A stretch of 64,000 nucleotides of DNA. Origin: Paenibacillus sp. FSL R5-0341 (GTDB taxonomy: Bacteria; Bacillota; Bacilli; Paenibacillales; Paenibacillaceae). Location: contig NZ_CP150241.1 in NCBI RefSeq assembly GCF_037975235.1, positions 2,852,001 to 2,916,000 on the forward strand. Reading direction: 5' to 3'. Position 1 is the stretch's first letter; every line of letters starts with the position of its first letter. Made by a program: the position numbers and the translations under genes. Positions 45,209 to 55,525 of this stretch are shown in pieces. The notes below the pieces were generated by a model. The model saw only the letters and a list, made by a program, of their open reading frames with translations, was not told the origin of the DNA and did no database searches.

Positions 45209-48200
45209 TGCAACTTACATTCCACAGCCCAAAATGTATGGGCCACTTGGCAATCTGCCCTTAATCGATAAAGATAAACCAACGCTGTCGTTAGGCGTTC
45301 TGGCTGCACAGCATGGACCGATATATCGACTTACCGTTCCCGGTTATTCCGGTTTAATCGTATCTGGACCAGATCTTGTCGCGGAGTTATGCGATGTGTC
45401 CCGTTTTGACAAGTTTGTATACAATGAACTCGAGAATGTACGGGCCTTTGGAGGTGATGGTTTATTTACAAGCAGAACATCGGAGCCCAACTGGAAAAAG
45501 GCTCATAACATCCTGCTTCCCACCTTCAGCAAGCAGGCTATGAAAGGTTATCACCCCATGATGGTCGATATTGCGGAACAGTTGATTAATAAGTGGGCAC
45601 GCCTCAATTCCAACGATACGATTGATGTTGCGGACGATATGACACGCCTTACGTTGGATACCATTGGACTATGTGGATTCAATTATCGATTTAACAGTTT
45701 TTACAGACAGGATCACAGTCCTTTTATTGAAAGCATGGTTCGGGCATTAAATGAAGCGATGCAAAAGAGCTCGCGTTTGAAAATTCAAAATCTGCTTATG
45801 GTCAAAACTAAACGACAGTTCCAGGAGGATATACAGACGATGTTCTCTCTGGTAGATCAGATTATAGAGGAACGTAAAGCGAGTTCAGCACCCGAAGAGG
45901 CAGACTTGCTCGCACGTATGTTAAATGGCAAAGATCCGGAGACTGGTGAAATGCTGGATGATGAGAACATTCGTTATCAGATTATTACATTTCTAATTGC
46001 CGGACATGAGACAACGAGTGGTTTGTTATCCTTTGCTCTTTATTTTTTACTGAAAAATCCGGAATCGCTTCAAAAGGCGTATGCAGAAGTTGATCAGATT
46101 TTGGTCAGTGACTCACCACAGTACGAGGAAATTCTTCAGCTTCCCTATATTCGCATGATTCTCAGTGAATCGCTCCGTCTATGGCCAACAGCCCCGGGAT
46201 TTGACGTATATGCCAAAGAAGACACCGTCATAGGTGGCAAATACCCCTTGAAGAAAGGGGAGAGTTGCAGTATTCTTTTGCCCCAGCTTCACCGTGACAA
46301 AGAGGCCTGGGGAGAGGATGCGGAGCTTTTCCAGCCGGAGCGATTTGAGGATACGAAGAAAGTGCCTCATCATGCGTATAAACCTTTTGGTAATGGGGAG
46401 AGAGCGTGTATCGGCATGCAGTTTGCTTTATATGAAGCAACACTTGTGCTTGGCATGGTTCTCAAACATTTTGAGCTGATCGATTATAGCAACTATGAGT
46501 TGGATGTTAAACAGACGCTAACATTAAAACCGGGAGACTTCCGAATCCAGGTGAAAGCGCGCGCGGCTTCGCAAACGATGAATAAGGCTATTGTAAATGC
46601 AGAAGAGAAACCTGGTCCTGTTGTTCATAAAAATGTAGCAAGTGACAGCCAGACGGGAGAAAATCTGGTCGTTAAAGCAAATGGTCGTCCATCGCTCCTG
46701 GTGTTATATGGTTCCAATCTGGGAACGGCAGAAGGCATCGCCAGAGAGCTTGCGGAGAAAGGACGTTCGTATGGAATCCCAAGTGAAGCAGCTTCTCTGA
46801 ATGAATGGGCTGGCCGATTACCCCAACAAGGTGTCGTTCTCATCGTTACTGCTTCGTATAACGGTAAACCACCGCAAAATGCTACGGCATTTGTAGACTG
46901 GTTGAGGGGAGCGGAGTCAGCGGAAGCACAGGATGTGAACTATGCCGTTCTGGGCTGTGGAGATCGGAGCTGGTCCGGTACATACCAGAGTATTCCGCGA
47001 TTGATGGATGAGAAGCTTGAAATTTTGGGAGGTAAAAGACTGTTATCCCGCGGTGAAGCCGATGCCGGAGGTGATATGGAAAAGCAAGTCGAAGCGTGGC
47101 AACATATGTTGTGGCCTCAGTTGTTGAATGCTTTGGGAATCAACTCGGAGATTGTGAAGCCATCCACACCAAGCGCAAACAGACTTCAAATGGAGATTGT
47201 CCGTGAGAAAACGGATATGCCGCTTGCACGAACTTATGATGCCAGCTATGCCACGGTTGTGGTGAATAAAGAGCTTCAGGATCTGGGAAGTGGGAGAAGC
47301 ACACGACACATCGAGGTGTTACTGCCCGAAGGCATGATTTATAGAGAAGGCGACCATCTCGGTGTGTTGCCTAGCAATCAGAAGCAGAACGTGGATCGGA
47401 TACTCCGTCGGTTCGGACTAAGTGAAGATGTTCAGATCCAATTAACATCGGACATGACACATCTTACGCATCTTCCACTGAACCGTCCGGTCAAGGTGTA
47501 TGAGTTGCTCACTCACTGTGTGGAATTGCAGACGCCTGTCACCAGAGCACAGTTGCAGGAGTTAGCTAATCATACGGTATGTCCACCTCATAAGCGTGAA
47601 CTGGAAGACATGTTGGACGAAAATAGCTACAGGGATTATATTCTTGCCAATCGAATCACCATGCTTGAACTGCTGGAAAAGTATGAGGCGTGTGAGCTGC
47701 CATTCGAAAAGTTCCTTGAACTATTGCCTCCACTTAAGCCTAGATACTATTCAATATCCAGCTCGCCAAGCCTGAATTCCGAGCAAGCGAGCATAACCGT
47801 ATCGGTAGTAAGAGAGCCTGCATGGAGTGGTAAAGGCGAATATCTGGGAGTTGCTTCATCGTACCTCGCCGGGTGTCATTCCGGAGAATGTATTCTGATG
47901 TTTGTACGTACACCTGAATCCGATTTTCATCTGTCGGAAGAGGCTGACGTTCCGATGATCATGGTGGGACCGGGGACGGGAGTTGCAACGTTCAGAGGTT
48001 TCCTCCAGGCAAGAGCTGTCATGAAACAGAGAGGTCTGCCACTAAGTGAGGCGCATCTGTTCTTTGGGTGCAGGAATGATTCAGATTTCATATATCGTCA
48101 GGAGCTTGAACAATACGAGCGAGAAGGGATCGTTAATCTACACACTGCTTTTTCTCGTGCGAAGGGCAAGCCGAAAACGTATGTACAGCATCTAATGAAG

Positions 48201-48455
48201 GAGGATTCCGAGCAGTTGCTTCACATGCTGATGAACAAAGGGAAACTCTACATATGCGGAGATGGAAGCCACATGGCTCCTGCAGTGGAAGAGACTTTGC
48301 GGCAAGCGTATCAGGAAGTGCAGGGAGCAACGATGCAGCAAGCGAAAGACTGGCTCATTCAGCTTCAGGCCGAAGGGCGCTACGTGCAAGACGTGTGGGC
48401 AGGTAATGAACGAACAAGTGAACCTTCCAAAGAAGTACATCAGGAGATACATTAA
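45201..48455 (+). CDS. Self-sufficient cytochrome P450-reductase fusion (CYP102 family)
   Basis: 1084 residues from ATG 45201. Heme domain (1-460): I-helix AGHETTSG, ExxR in LSESLRLWP, heme-ligand Cys near 403 in [13 protein letters not shown] domain from about 490 ([18 protein letters not shown]), FAD domain with [14 protein letters not shown] part with [14 protein letters not shown]. Same layout as P450-BM3, CypD and CypB, which hydroxylate fatty acids near the omega end using NADPH in one chain. Complete and of normal length. Confidence 0.95.
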   Translation: MSDATYIPQPKMYGPLGNLPLIDKDKPTLSLGVLAAQHGPIYRLTVPGYSGLIVSGPDLVAELCDVSRFDKFVYNELENVRAFGGDGLFTSRTSEPNWKKAHNILLPTFSKQAMKGYHPMMVDIAEQLINKWARLNSNDTIDVADDMTRLTLDTIGLCGFNYRFNSFYRQDHSPFIESMVRALNEAMQKSSRLKIQNLLMVKTKRQFQEDIQTMFSLVDQIIEERKASSAPEEADLLARMLNGKDPETGEMLDDENIRYQIITFLIAGHETTSGLLSFALYFLLKNPESLQKAYAEVDQILVSDSPQYEEILQLPYIRMILSESLRLWPTAPGFDVYAKEDTVIGGKYPLKKGESCSILLPQLHRDKEAWGEDAELFQPERFEDTKKVPHHAYKPFGNGERACIGMQFALYEATLVLGMVLKHFELIDYSNYELDVKQTLTLKPGDFRIQVKARAASQTMNKAIVNAEEKPGPVVHKNVASDSQTGENLVVKANGRPSLLVLYGSNLGTAEGIARELAEKGRSYGIPSEAASLNEWAGRLPQQGVVLIVTASYNGKPPQNATAFVDWLRGAESAEAQDVNYAVLGCGDRSWSGTYQSIPRLMDEKLEILGGKRLLSRGEADAGGDMEKQVEAWQHMLWPQLLNALGINSEIVKPSTPSANRLQMEIVREKTDMPLARTYDASYATVVVNKELQDLGSGRSTRHIEVLLPEGMIYREGDHLGVLPSNQKQNVDRILRRFGLSEDVQIQLTSDMTHLTHLPLNRPVKVYELLTHCVELQTPVTRAQLQELANHTVCPPHKRELEDMLDENSYRDYILANRITMLELLEKYEACELPFEKFLELLPPLKPRYYSISSSPSLNSEQASITVSVVREPAWSGKGEYLGVASSYLAGCHSGECILMFVRTPESDFHLSEEADVPMIMVGPGTGVATFRGFLQARAVMKQRGLPLSEAHLFFGCRNDSDFIYRQELEQYEREGIVNLHTAFSRAKGKPKTYVQHLMKEDSEQLLHMLMNKGKLYICGDGSHMAPAVEETLRQAYQEVQGATMQQAKDWLIQLQAEGRYVQDVWAGNERTSEPSKEVHQEIH

Positions 48456-48507
48456 GACGGATTCGACTCTATTATGTGCTTTCACAGTCCTTAATCTAAT
48501 TATTTTA

Positions 48508-48556
48508 ACAAACAGCCGCTTAATCTGGAGTTTTGCATCCAAATTAGCGGCTGTTA
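48508..48556. terminator. Stem-loop after the P450 gene
   Basis: AACAGCCGCTTAAT ... ATTAGCGGCTGTT with TGGA/TCCA inside. The + strand has no T tract after it, so terminator strength is unclear. Confidence 0.5.
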
Positions 48557-48642
48557 TGATAATCTGACCATGCGCAGTCGCTTGGTTTATTTTCTTACTC
48601 CTGAAGTGTTAACGTTTACATTAAAATTTGAAATAAAAATGA

Positions 48643-48671
48643 TTGACAGTACCTATTTGAGCGGGTTTAAT
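48643..48671 (+). promoter_or_regulatory. Promoter of the TetR/MFS operon
   Basis: TTGACA (48643-48648), 17 bp, TTTAAT (48666-48671), 45 bp upstream of the TetR start. Confidence 0.6.
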
Positions 48672-48715
48672 TATATAGACCGATTGTTATAATTATTTGA
48701 AGGAAGTGGCTTTCG

Positions 48716-49303
48716 TTGAGTGAAAAGTCTAATGCTAGAGAGTCCATTGTCAGCACAGCAGCGAGACTGTTTTTTTCACAAGGATATCATGCGACCGGTC
48801 TGAATCAGATCATCAAGGAGAGTAGTACGCCGAAAGGGTCCTTATATCATTATTTCCCGCACGGCAAAGAAGAGCTCGCGCACGAGTGTATTCAAAAAGC
48901 CAATGAACATATCTTGCAGACATTTGAGCAAACCTTTGCAGCCCATGACAACACGGGGGACGCCATTCAGAGATTTATTCATGATCTGGCTCATGAAACA
49001 GAAGCAGCTGGTTTTACCGGATTTCTGCCATTCAGCTTCTGGGCAGCTGTGGAGACCTCATGTATTAGTCAGCAGTTGCGTGTTGCCTGTCAGGGGGTAT
49101 TTGCAGATTGGCAGGATGTCATTAAGAAACATCTGATTCTGGATGGCATTGGTGAAGAGAAGGCGCGGGAGACAGCACTTCTGGTCATTTCCTTGATGGA
49201 AGGCGCATTGATAATCAGCCTGACGAATCAGGATAAACAGCCTCTGCTGACGGCTGCTGATTATTTGTCGGTTGTGGCGAAGAATGCCAGACAGATTCAA
49301 TAA
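48716..49303 (+). CDS. TetR family regulator (LmrA/YxaF-like)
   Basis: 195 residues, TTG start after AAGGAAGTGG. N-terminal helix-turn-helix: STAARLFFSQGYHATGLNQI and SSTPKGSLYHYFPHGKEEL, the PKGSLYHYFP form being typical for the LmrA subgroup. Followed after 56 bp by an LmrB-like efflux gene, so it probably represses that operon and itself. Effector unknown. Confidence 0.87.
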   Translation: MSEKSNARESIVSTAARLFFSQGYHATGLNQIIKESSTPKGSLYHYFPHGKEELAHECIQKANEHILQTFEQTFAAHDNTGDAIQRFIHDLAHETEAAGFTGFLPFSFWAAVETSCISQQLRVACQGVFADWQDVIKKHLILDGIGEEKARETALLVISLMEGALIISLTNQDKQPLLTAADYLSVVAKNARQIQ

Positions 49304-49359
49304 GTTATACCAAGAGACAGAGAAAAAGAAAGTTCGATACGTTTGAGGAGGATGGGATC

Positions 49360-50853
49360 GTGGAGGTTTCCATGAAGGCTGATTCTGCACAGAATCAAGA
49401 AGAAACAAAGCAATATAAGGTATTTCCGATTTTGTTCGCCATGCTGCTAAGCGGCTTTATTGGTCTGTTTGGAGAAACGGCATTAAACGTGGCTTTGACG
49501 CCACTTATGGGTCTGCTTGAAGTAGGTCCTACAACGATTCAATGGTTAACCACAGGTTATTTGCTTGTGTTGGGAATCCTGGTACCGGTATCCGGTATGC
49601 TGTTGCAGTGGTTTACAACCAGACAATTGTTCACAACGTCCCTGATTTTCTCGATTGCAGGAACATTTGTTGCTGCACTTGCACCTAGTTTCGAAATTCT
49701 ATTGGTGGCACGCGTACTGCAGGCGATAGGTACAGCGCTATTGTTGCCACTGATGTTTAACACCATATTGGTTATTTTCCCGATTGAAAAACGTGGTGCT
49801 GCCATGGGATTGATCGGTTTGGTTATCATGTTTGCGCCAGCAAGTGGTCCGAGTATCTCCGGTCTGATCCTGGCTAACCTGAGCTGGCACTGGATCTTCT
49901 GGATCTCCTTGCCGTTCTTCATTATCTCACTGGTATGTGGCTTGTTGTTCTTGCCGAATATTTCGAAATTGACCAAGCCCAAAATTGACGTACTGTCCAT
50001 TATCCTGTCCACACTCGGGTTTGGTGGTATTGTATACGGGTTCAGTAGCGCAGGAGGACATGGGGAAACTGGCGGAGGCTGGACGAGCCCTGTCGTTGTT
50101 ACCACTCTCGTTATTGGTGTGTTGTCCTTACTGTTATTCAGTATCCGTCAATTGAGAATGAAGCAGCCGATGATGGATCTGCGTGCATTCCGATATCCAA
50201 TGTTTACGGTTGGTCTGATCCTGATCTTCATCTGTATGATGATGATGCTGTCTTCGATGTTGATTCTGCCAATGTACTTGCAACAAGGTATGGCGGTTAC
50301 AGCTTTGACAGCAGGCCTGGTTCTATTGCCAGGTAGCTTGCTGAATGGATTCTTGTCTCCGATCATGGGACGTCTGTTCGACAAGTTTGGTCCAAAATGG
50401 CTTGTTATTATTGGGATGGCTATCGTATCCGTTGTCTTGTTCTTGTACACAGGCATCGAAGCGACAACTTCCCTGGGCATGATCATTACGTTGCACGTGT
50501 TCATGATGATCGGTATTTCGATGATTATGATGCCTGCACAAACGAACGGTCTAAATCAATTACCACCTGAGTTCTATCCTCACGGAACTGCGATCATGAA
50601 TACACTTCAACAGGTATCCGGAGCTATTGGTACAGCTGTTGCGGTAAGTATATTGAGTGCAGGACAGACTCGCTTCTTGAGCAATGTGACGGACCCGGAG
50701 AGCCCTGAGAATCAGTTGGCAGGTTTCACGTCAGGTGTACAAAACGCGTTTGTCTTTGCACTGGTTCTTGCCGTGATCGGACTGATCATTTCACTGTTTG
50801 TGAAACGGGTCAAAGTTGGAGCACAAGCTGGACAACAAGGCCCAATGCACTAA
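49360..50853 (+). CDS. DHA2-type MFS efflux pump (LmrB-like)
   Basis: 497 residues, fourteen hydrophobic segments. GTG 49360 follows GAGGAGG by 8 bases; ATG 49372 with GGAGG closer is an alternative. Motifs: ETALNVALTPLM in helix 1, WLTTGYLLV, and the antiporter motif ASGPSISGLI in helix 5. With the preceding LmrA-like repressor this matches the lincomycin/puromycin-type lmrAB pair of B. subtilis in order and family; the drug range here is inference. Confidence 0.87.
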   Translation: MEVSMKADSAQNQEETKQYKVFPILFAMLLSGFIGLFGETALNVALTPLMGLLEVGPTTIQWLTTGYLLVLGILVPVSGMLLQWFTTRQLFTTSLIFSIAGTFVAALAPSFEILLVARVLQAIGTALLLPLMFNTILVIFPIEKRGAAMGLIGLVIMFAPASGPSISGLILANLSWHWIFWISLPFFIISLVCGLLFLPNISKLTKPKIDVLSIILSTLGFGGIVYGFSSAGGHGETGGGWTSPVVVTTLVIGVLSLLLFSIRQLRMKQPMMDLRAFRYPMFTVGLILIFICMMMMLSSMLILPMYLQQGMAVTALTAGLVLLPGSLLNGFLSPIMGRLFDKFGPKWLVIIGMAIVSVVLFLYTGIEATTSLGMIITLHVFMMIGISMIMMPAQTNGLNQLPPEFYPHGTAIMNTLQQVSGAIGTAVAVSILSAGQTRFLSNVTDPESPENQLAGFTSGVQNAFVFALVLAVIGLIISLFVKRVKVGAQAGQQGPMH

Positions 50854-50878
50854 TTATTATAAAAAACGCAATATCAAG

Positions 50879-50917
50879 AGCGATGCGTTCCTTAAACCAA
50901 GGACGCATCGCTTTTTT
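50879..50917 (+). terminator. Terminator of the efflux operon
   Basis: AGCGATGCGTtCCTT, loop, AAGGaCGCATCGCT, Ts. Confidence 0.85.
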
Positions 50918-50948
50918 GTGTATTATTATTTATTTTTTTATGTTGACG

Positions 50949-50962
50949 TGAAACGGGTTTCA
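50949..50962. promoter_or_regulatory. Palindromic operator, cre-like
   Basis: TGAAACGGGTTTCA is a perfect palindrome with one mismatch to the cre consensus, starting 2 bp after a TTGACG -35-like box (50943-50948). It would repress the kinase-like gene at 51151. The rest of this 297-bp gap is featureless. Confidence 0.45.
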
Positions 50963-51150
50963 GCCATTAGAGTAGGAATATAGCCGGAATACGGTGGTTC
51001 AACGAATGAATTTCAGAGCAAATACTTCATGTTCCGGCAAGATTGTATATGTTCATACTAATATAAAAGGGTAATATAGGATGTAATAGTGCAATTTTGA
51101 ACCAATTCGAAAACGGTTTATATTTTATCTTTACTCAAGGAGACAACGTT

Positions 51151-51798
51151 ATGATAATCATCAATTCCATTGGCAATAACATCGAAAAGATGCTGTTGCA
51201 CTACGAAAAAAATCACCATTTAACTATACAGGCTTCGCTTATTAGCAATAGCTCGGTTGTATACAGATTGCAGGATTATTGTCTCAAAGTATACGCATCG
51301 CGTGCAAAATTGGATGGGGAAATGGAAAGTGAGGCTCTTAGGTCACTGCAAAGTCATCCGTATGCACCTAAATTGTATGCGTATTCACCAGGAGAGTACA
51401 CCCTGACAGAATGGATTGAAGCATTCAATCTGAAACAGTACCGTGAGACATATGGACACATTCCTCCCAACTTGATATACGATATGTTTACGACGGAACT
51501 TCAGCAGATTTATGCTGGATATTGGGACTGGGATGTCATCCGATATGAGAATTTACTATGGACGGAGACAGGTGATGTGAAAAGAACAGACTTTTGGTTG
51601 TGTGAACCTGTGAAATCCAGACGTGAAAGTTTGTATAACCAGGTCATTCGAAAAATTGATAACATCTACAATGGGGATCGCATCGAAATGGAGGCGATGG
51701 AGCAGTATTTCTATCGTCACCAGTTGACGTCATCAGAGATCGAACAAGCCTTCAGCGATTTCAGATCCCAACGGCCAAGACTGGCGATAGCACAATAA
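51151..51798 (+). CDS. Degenerate protein-kinase-like protein
   Basis: 215 residues from ATG 51151 after AAGGAGA. The pattern follows a small kinase fold: YRLQDYCLKVYAS (possible VAIK Lys), EMESEALRSLQ (Glu of helix C), then WDWDVIRYENLLW in place of HRDxxxxN and RTDF in place of DFG. B. subtilis YrzF-type proteins look alike. Glycine loop is not visible, so catalysis is doubtful. Terminator at 51809. Confidence 0.6.
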   Translation: MIIINSIGNNIEKMLLHYEKNHHLTIQASLISNSSVVYRLQDYCLKVYASRAKLDGEMESEALRSLQSHPYAPKLYAYSPGEYTLTEWIEAFNLKQYRETYGHIPPNLIYDMFTTELQQIYAGYWDWDVIRYENLLWTETGDVKRTDFWLCEPVKSRRESLYNQVIRKIDNIYNGDRIEMEAMEQYFYRHQLTSSEIEQAFSDFRSQRPRLAIAQ

Positions 51799-51808
51799 AT
51801 TCATAGCC

Positions 51809-51844
51809 AAAACCCCAAAGAGTTCGAGATTCTTTGGGGTTTCT
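51809..51844. terminator. Bidirectional terminator
   Basis: AAACCCCAAAGA ... TCTTTGGGGTTT between convergent genes. Confidence 0.85.
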
Positions 51845-51850
51845 TTCAAG

Positions 51851-52828
51851 TTACTTCTTCACCAAGGCTAATATTTCATCCGCAACGAGATCCGGGCGAT
51901 ATTGATGGATGTAATGATCAGTATCTTTAATGGTTATCTGTTTCGATTCATTAGACCAAGATTTGAATTCTGTTTGAGTTTTATCCCATTCGGGTTCACT
52001 GGCACCTAAGTAATCAGCCGTCAGTATGGTGAGCGGAAACGGCAAGGTTTGCTTGTGATCTACGACCACTTTGGCGTTGGCAGCTATTTCACGTAATTCA
52101 TCCAACGTGTTAGCATTACCGTAGTTGTACAACAACGCAGTTGTATCCAATTTTTTCAGTTCATCGGGTACAAGTTTCAGTTCATTACGACTGGCATTGG
52201 AAGTCTCGACAACCAAGTCAGATTGCATGGAGAGGCGGAACAGTCCGGTTTGGATACGGAATTTATTCGCGAAACCACCAATTGTATCTGCCAAGGAGTC
52301 ATCGTCATTCGCATAATATTCGGGACTTCCGCCATCAATCATGACGATACCTTTCACGAGATTCGGGTACTTCTGTGCGAAACGGATGGTTTCCAGCGAG
52401 CCGAGAGAATGTCCAACTAAAACATAAGGTGGCTTCTGTCCAGATACCTCTAACAACTCGTGTAATTCCTCTGCCACGGTATCGACATCGCGTTTCTTAT
52501 CGGTTCGATCGCTATAACCATAGCCAAATCGATCATATACAGCAAATTTTGTGTTAGGAGCAAGCTTCTCATATAGGGGATAATAATCTACATAGGGATT
52601 AGCGGTACCCCAGCCGGAGGCAAGTACTACCGTTACCTCGCCTTCTCCACCGGTATATAAATGCATATTGTCTCCGTGTACTTCGTAGAGCTTTCCAGGA
52701 GGTACGAGTGTTTTGGCATCCTGCCTTAAACCCACTTGTTGGTAGATCACGCCTGTACCGAAAAGTAAAATAATTAACGCGAGGTCAAATATCAAAAACT
52801 TAACTAATCTTTTACGCCATTTCTTCAT
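51851..52828 (-). CDS. Membrane-anchored alpha/beta hydrolase
   Basis: 325 residues. One N-terminal membrane helix (FLIFDLALIILLFGTGVIY) anchors it, catalytic domain outside. Oxyanion region LASGWGT, nucleophile Ser in VGHSLGS, acid in ILTADY, His in DTDHYIHQY. Substrate unknown. The start ATG 52828 is preceded only by GAGA-type sequence. Confidence 0.85.
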   Translation of the reverse strand: MKKWRKRLVKFLIFDLALIILLFGTGVIYQQVGLRQDAKTLVPPGKLYEVHGDNMHLYTGGEGEVTVVLASGWGTANPYVDYYPLYEKLAPNTKFAVYDRFGYGYSDRTDKKRDVDTVAEELHELLEVSGQKPPYVLVGHSLGSLETIRFAQKYPNLVKGIVMIDGGSPEYYANDDDSLADTIGGFANKFRIQTGLFRLSMQSDLVVETSNASRNELKLVPDELKKLDTTALLYNYGNANTLDELREIAANAKVVVDHKQTLPFPLTILTADYLGASEPEWDKTQTEFKSWSNESKQITIKDTDHYIHQYRPDLVADEILALVKK

Positions 52829-53028
52829 GTTCTCTCACATACTCTCCATTTATTTTCTCTATCATATATGCCCAATCTTATAGGAGAGAAAACAGAGTCT
52901 TAATTCTATCTTAATTAACCGAAAATTGAATATCAACGGCCAATGAATTAATATAAAGCTACGATATGAATAGATATTTTTCAAATGTTGAATCACAGAT
53001 TGATTATATAGAACAGAAGGTATGCACA

Positions 53029-54006
53029 ATGACAAAATATGAAAATCAGATCCCGACATCGGCCGGCATGAGCTTCAAGTCTCTGATCAGTATATTGAGA
53101 GATTCCATGCGTGGCAATGTAGAGCGGAGGCCAGTGGGCGTAATGCCCATGGAGGTATGTGAACCTGCAGACTCATTCAGTGCTTCCGATAATTCGCAGG
53201 TTACATGGTTTGGCCATTCAGCCTTTTTCCTTGAAATCGAAGGTCACAGGTTACTCTTTGATCCAATGCTAGGCAATCGTCCATCCCCTGTATCCTGGGT
53301 GGGTACCAAACGTTACAGCACGAATCTACCGATTCAACCCGAGGATTTCCCGGCTTTGGATGCAATCATTATATCGCATGACCATTATGATCATCTCGAC
53401 TATGACTCCATTCGCAGATTGAAGGATAAAACAAAGCGCTTTATCGTGCCGCTTGGGGTCCGTCGTCGACTGATTCAACTGGGTGTGCCTTCGGAACAGA
53501 TTACCGAGTATAACTGGTGGGATGAGTTATCGTTCAAAGGTTTAACATTTGCTTGTACGCCAGCGCGACATTTCTCGGGCAGAGGATTATTCGACCGTAA
53601 TTCTACCTTATGGTGTTCGTGGGTTATTGCTGGACAACATACAAAAGTGTTCTTTAGTGGCGACAGCGGATACGGTCCTCATTTCAAAGAAATTGGCAAT
53701 AAATACGGTCCATTTGACCTAACGTTGATGGAGTGCGGGCAATATGACGAGCGTTGGTCCAACATTCACATGATGCCGGAAGAAACAGTGCAAGCGCATT
53801 TGGACGTAAGGGGTAAGCTACTCATTCCAATTCATTGGGCAGCATTTACGTTGGCCTATCATGCCTGGAATGAACCGGTTGAACGAATTACGAAGGCTGC
53901 ACATGCCTTGAACGTTAAGATTGCAACACCCAAAATCGGCGAGAAGGTTGTTCTTCATACGGAGAATTATCCTATACATCCGTGGTGGAGACCGGAATTA
54001 GGATAA
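53029..54006 (+). CDS. Metallo-beta-lactamase fold hydrolase (NAPE-PLD/UlaG-like)
   Basis: 325 residues from ATG 53029 (AGAAGGT upstream); a longer frame from 52966 has no site. Metal ligands: SHDHYDHLD, the TPARHFSGRG His, GDSGYG Asp and a late PIHWAAF His. The order and WFGHSAFFLEI start match the NAPE-PLD-like branch. Bacterial substrates are mostly unknown; phosphodiester or lactone cleavage is the family range. Confidence 0.85.
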   Translation: MTKYENQIPTSAGMSFKSLISILRDSMRGNVERRPVGVMPMEVCEPADSFSASDNSQVTWFGHSAFFLEIEGHRLLFDPMLGNRPSPVSWVGTKRYSTNLPIQPEDFPALDAIIISHDHYDHLDYDSIRRLKDKTKRFIVPLGVRRRLIQLGVPSEQITEYNWWDELSFKGLTFACTPARHFSGRGLFDRNSTLWCSWVIAGQHTKVFFSGDSGYGPHFKEIGNKYGPFDLTLMECGQYDERWSNIHMMPEETVQAHLDVRGKLLIPIHWAAFTLAYHAWNEPVERITKAAHALNVKIATPKIGEKVVLHTENYPIHPWWRPELG

Positions 54007-54010
54007 AAAT

Positions 54011-54047
54011 AAAAGCGTTCAGCTCATCAAATGAGTGGACGCTTTTT
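54011..54047. terminator. Bidirectional terminator
   Basis: AAAAGCGTtCagCTCAT, loop, ATGAGtgGaCGCTTTTT between convergent genes. Confidence 0.75.
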
Positions 54048-54057
54048 CTATTGCATT

Positions 54058-54639
54058 TTACATCAGGATTGACAGTGCACTGTAGATTAGCAATATACCC
54101 ATCACGATATTAACAGGACGTTCGTATTTCAATAGAAAGCTCTGGAATAACATGCCACCGAACGCCCAGGTCATATTGGCACTAATACCGATGAAGGTGA
54201 GCAGCAAGGAGAATGCGATCAATTGAATATGGGATTGTCCAAGAGGCAGAACAAAAACGGATATGGCAGTAAGCCCATACAGAATGACTTTGGGATTGAT
54301 GAATTGCAGGGTGAACCCAAATAGAAATGAATAATGATTGACCTTGTTTTCTTGCGAATTTGCAGGTTTACTTCGCATGATTTTGAGCGCCAGATAGAGC
54401 ATGTACACACATCCTAACACGTTCAATACGGGTGCGATCCTGGGAATATATTGATGAAGAATAAGGTTGAAATAACTGGACAGAAACATAATTAGCAAGC
54501 AGCCGGCTGCAACTCCACTAATAAACGGAAGGGTCTTGCGGAATCCCTGATTTCTGGCATGCGTCATGGAAATGATGTTGTTGGGTCCGGGTGTAAATGA
54601 AGCGATGATTGCATAGGTCACTAAAGGTATAATGTTCAT
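54058..54639 (-). CDS. LysE family amino-acid exporter
   Basis: 193 residues, six hydrophobic segments. The N-terminal FTPGPNNIISM motif and later FINPKVILYG are the LysE/RhtB hallmarks. Exports amino acids or derivatives. Divergent from the XRE-cupin regulator at 54770, with two palindromic sites between, so that protein likely controls it. Confidence 0.9.
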   Translation of the reverse strand: MNIIPLVTYAIIASFTPGPNNIISMTHARNQGFRKTLPFISGVAAGCLLIMFLSSYFNLILHQYIPRIAPVLNVLGCVYMLYLALKIMRSKPANSQENKVNHYSFLFGFTLQFINPKVILYGLTAISVFVLPLGQSHIQLIAFSLLLTFIGISANMTWAFGGMLFQSFLLKYERPVNIVMGILLIYSALSILM

Positions 54640-54684
54640 GGTTCCTCCACGTTTTCTTAGTTGTGTGATATAATGAACTGAAAT

Positions 54685-54739
54685 GTACGTTATAGCGTAC
54701 GGTCTTTATTATTGTACAATATGTGCGTTATATAGCACA
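54685..54739. promoter_or_regulatory. Two related operators in the LysE/XRE-cupin divergent region
   Basis: GTACGttataGCGTAC-type repeat (54685-54700, arms GTACG and CGTAC) and TGTGC-8-GCACA (54722-54739). Both contain CGTTATA followed by GC, suggesting two sites for one dimeric protein. Confidence 0.65.
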
Positions 54740-54769
54740 ATATAATTATAAAATGAGGAGGATGGATTT

Positions 54770-55324
54770 TTGAAAAACATTAATAGTATTCTTGCGCAGA
54801 ACCTGAAACAGCTTCGGGAACAAAGAAAGCTGAGTCTAGACAAAGTTGCCGAAATGTCTGGTATTAGCAAGACTATGCTTGGTCAGATTGAACGTGGCGA
54901 ATCCAATCCATCGATTGCAACCGTATGGAAGATTGCCAATGGCTTGAAGATTTCCTTTACTGCTCTGATCCACGAGCCGAAGTCAGATACGACTGTTGTA
55001 ACGGGCGATGATATTCAAGTATTGATGGAGGATGAGGGAAGGGTTCGGATTTATCCGCATTTTCCTTTTGAAGAGGGTCGTCGTTTTGAAATATATATGA
55101 TGGAGATGGACCCAAAGTCTGAGTTGAAAGCTGAATCGCATATCGAAGGTACGGAAGAATTTATTACTGTTTTTGAAGGGAAAGTTACGATTCGGGTAGG
55201 CACAGAAGAATATACGGTGAACCAAGGCGAGTCAATTCGTTTTGGAGCGGACAAGCCTCATGCCTATGTTAACTCCGGTATTAAGATGAACAAATTAAAC
55301 ATGGTCATTCATTATCCGAAGTGA
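54770..55324 (+). CDS. XRE family regulator with cupin domain
   Basis: 184 residues, TTG start after GAGGAGGATGG. Helix-turn-helix 8-62 (LKQLREQRKLSLDKVAEMSG, LGQIERGESNPS), then a small-ligand cupin barrel (110-182, with HIEGTEEFITV and GESIRFGADKPHAY metal-type residues). The pairing with LysE suggests that it senses the exported amino acid. Confidence 0.9.
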   Translation: MKNINSILAQNLKQLREQRKLSLDKVAEMSGISKTMLGQIERGESNPSIATVWKIANGLKISFTALIHEPKSDTTVVTGDDIQVLMEDEGRVRIYPHFPFEEGRRFEIYMMEMDPKSELKAESHIEGTEEFITVFEGKVTIRVGTEEYTVNQGESIRFGADKPHAYVNSGIKMNKLNMVIHYPK

Positions 55325-55390
55325 GAAGCAAAGATCCATCTCTGAAAGTAACCAATGATGAACGAATGAATGCATACATGAAAGGAATGA

Positions 55391-55481
55391 CAATAAAGCA
55401 GCCTGATGAAATGAACTGCAACACCCCTGTTCGTTATCTCTAACAAATGGGGTGCAGTTCGATACAGTGGCTGCTTTATTG
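55391..55481. terminator. Long two-step hairpin between regulator and arabinanase genes
   Basis: CAATAAAGCAGCC (55391-55403) pairs perfectly with GGCTGCTTTATTG (55469-55481). Inside, GAACTGCA-CACCCC pairs with GGGGTGCAGTTC. It could end transcription from both convergent genes, but it is much larger than the other terminators here. Confidence 0.6.
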
Positions 55482-55525
55482 ATGTGTGTACTTATGGGGC
55501 TCAGCGCCTATGATATGACTCTGAC

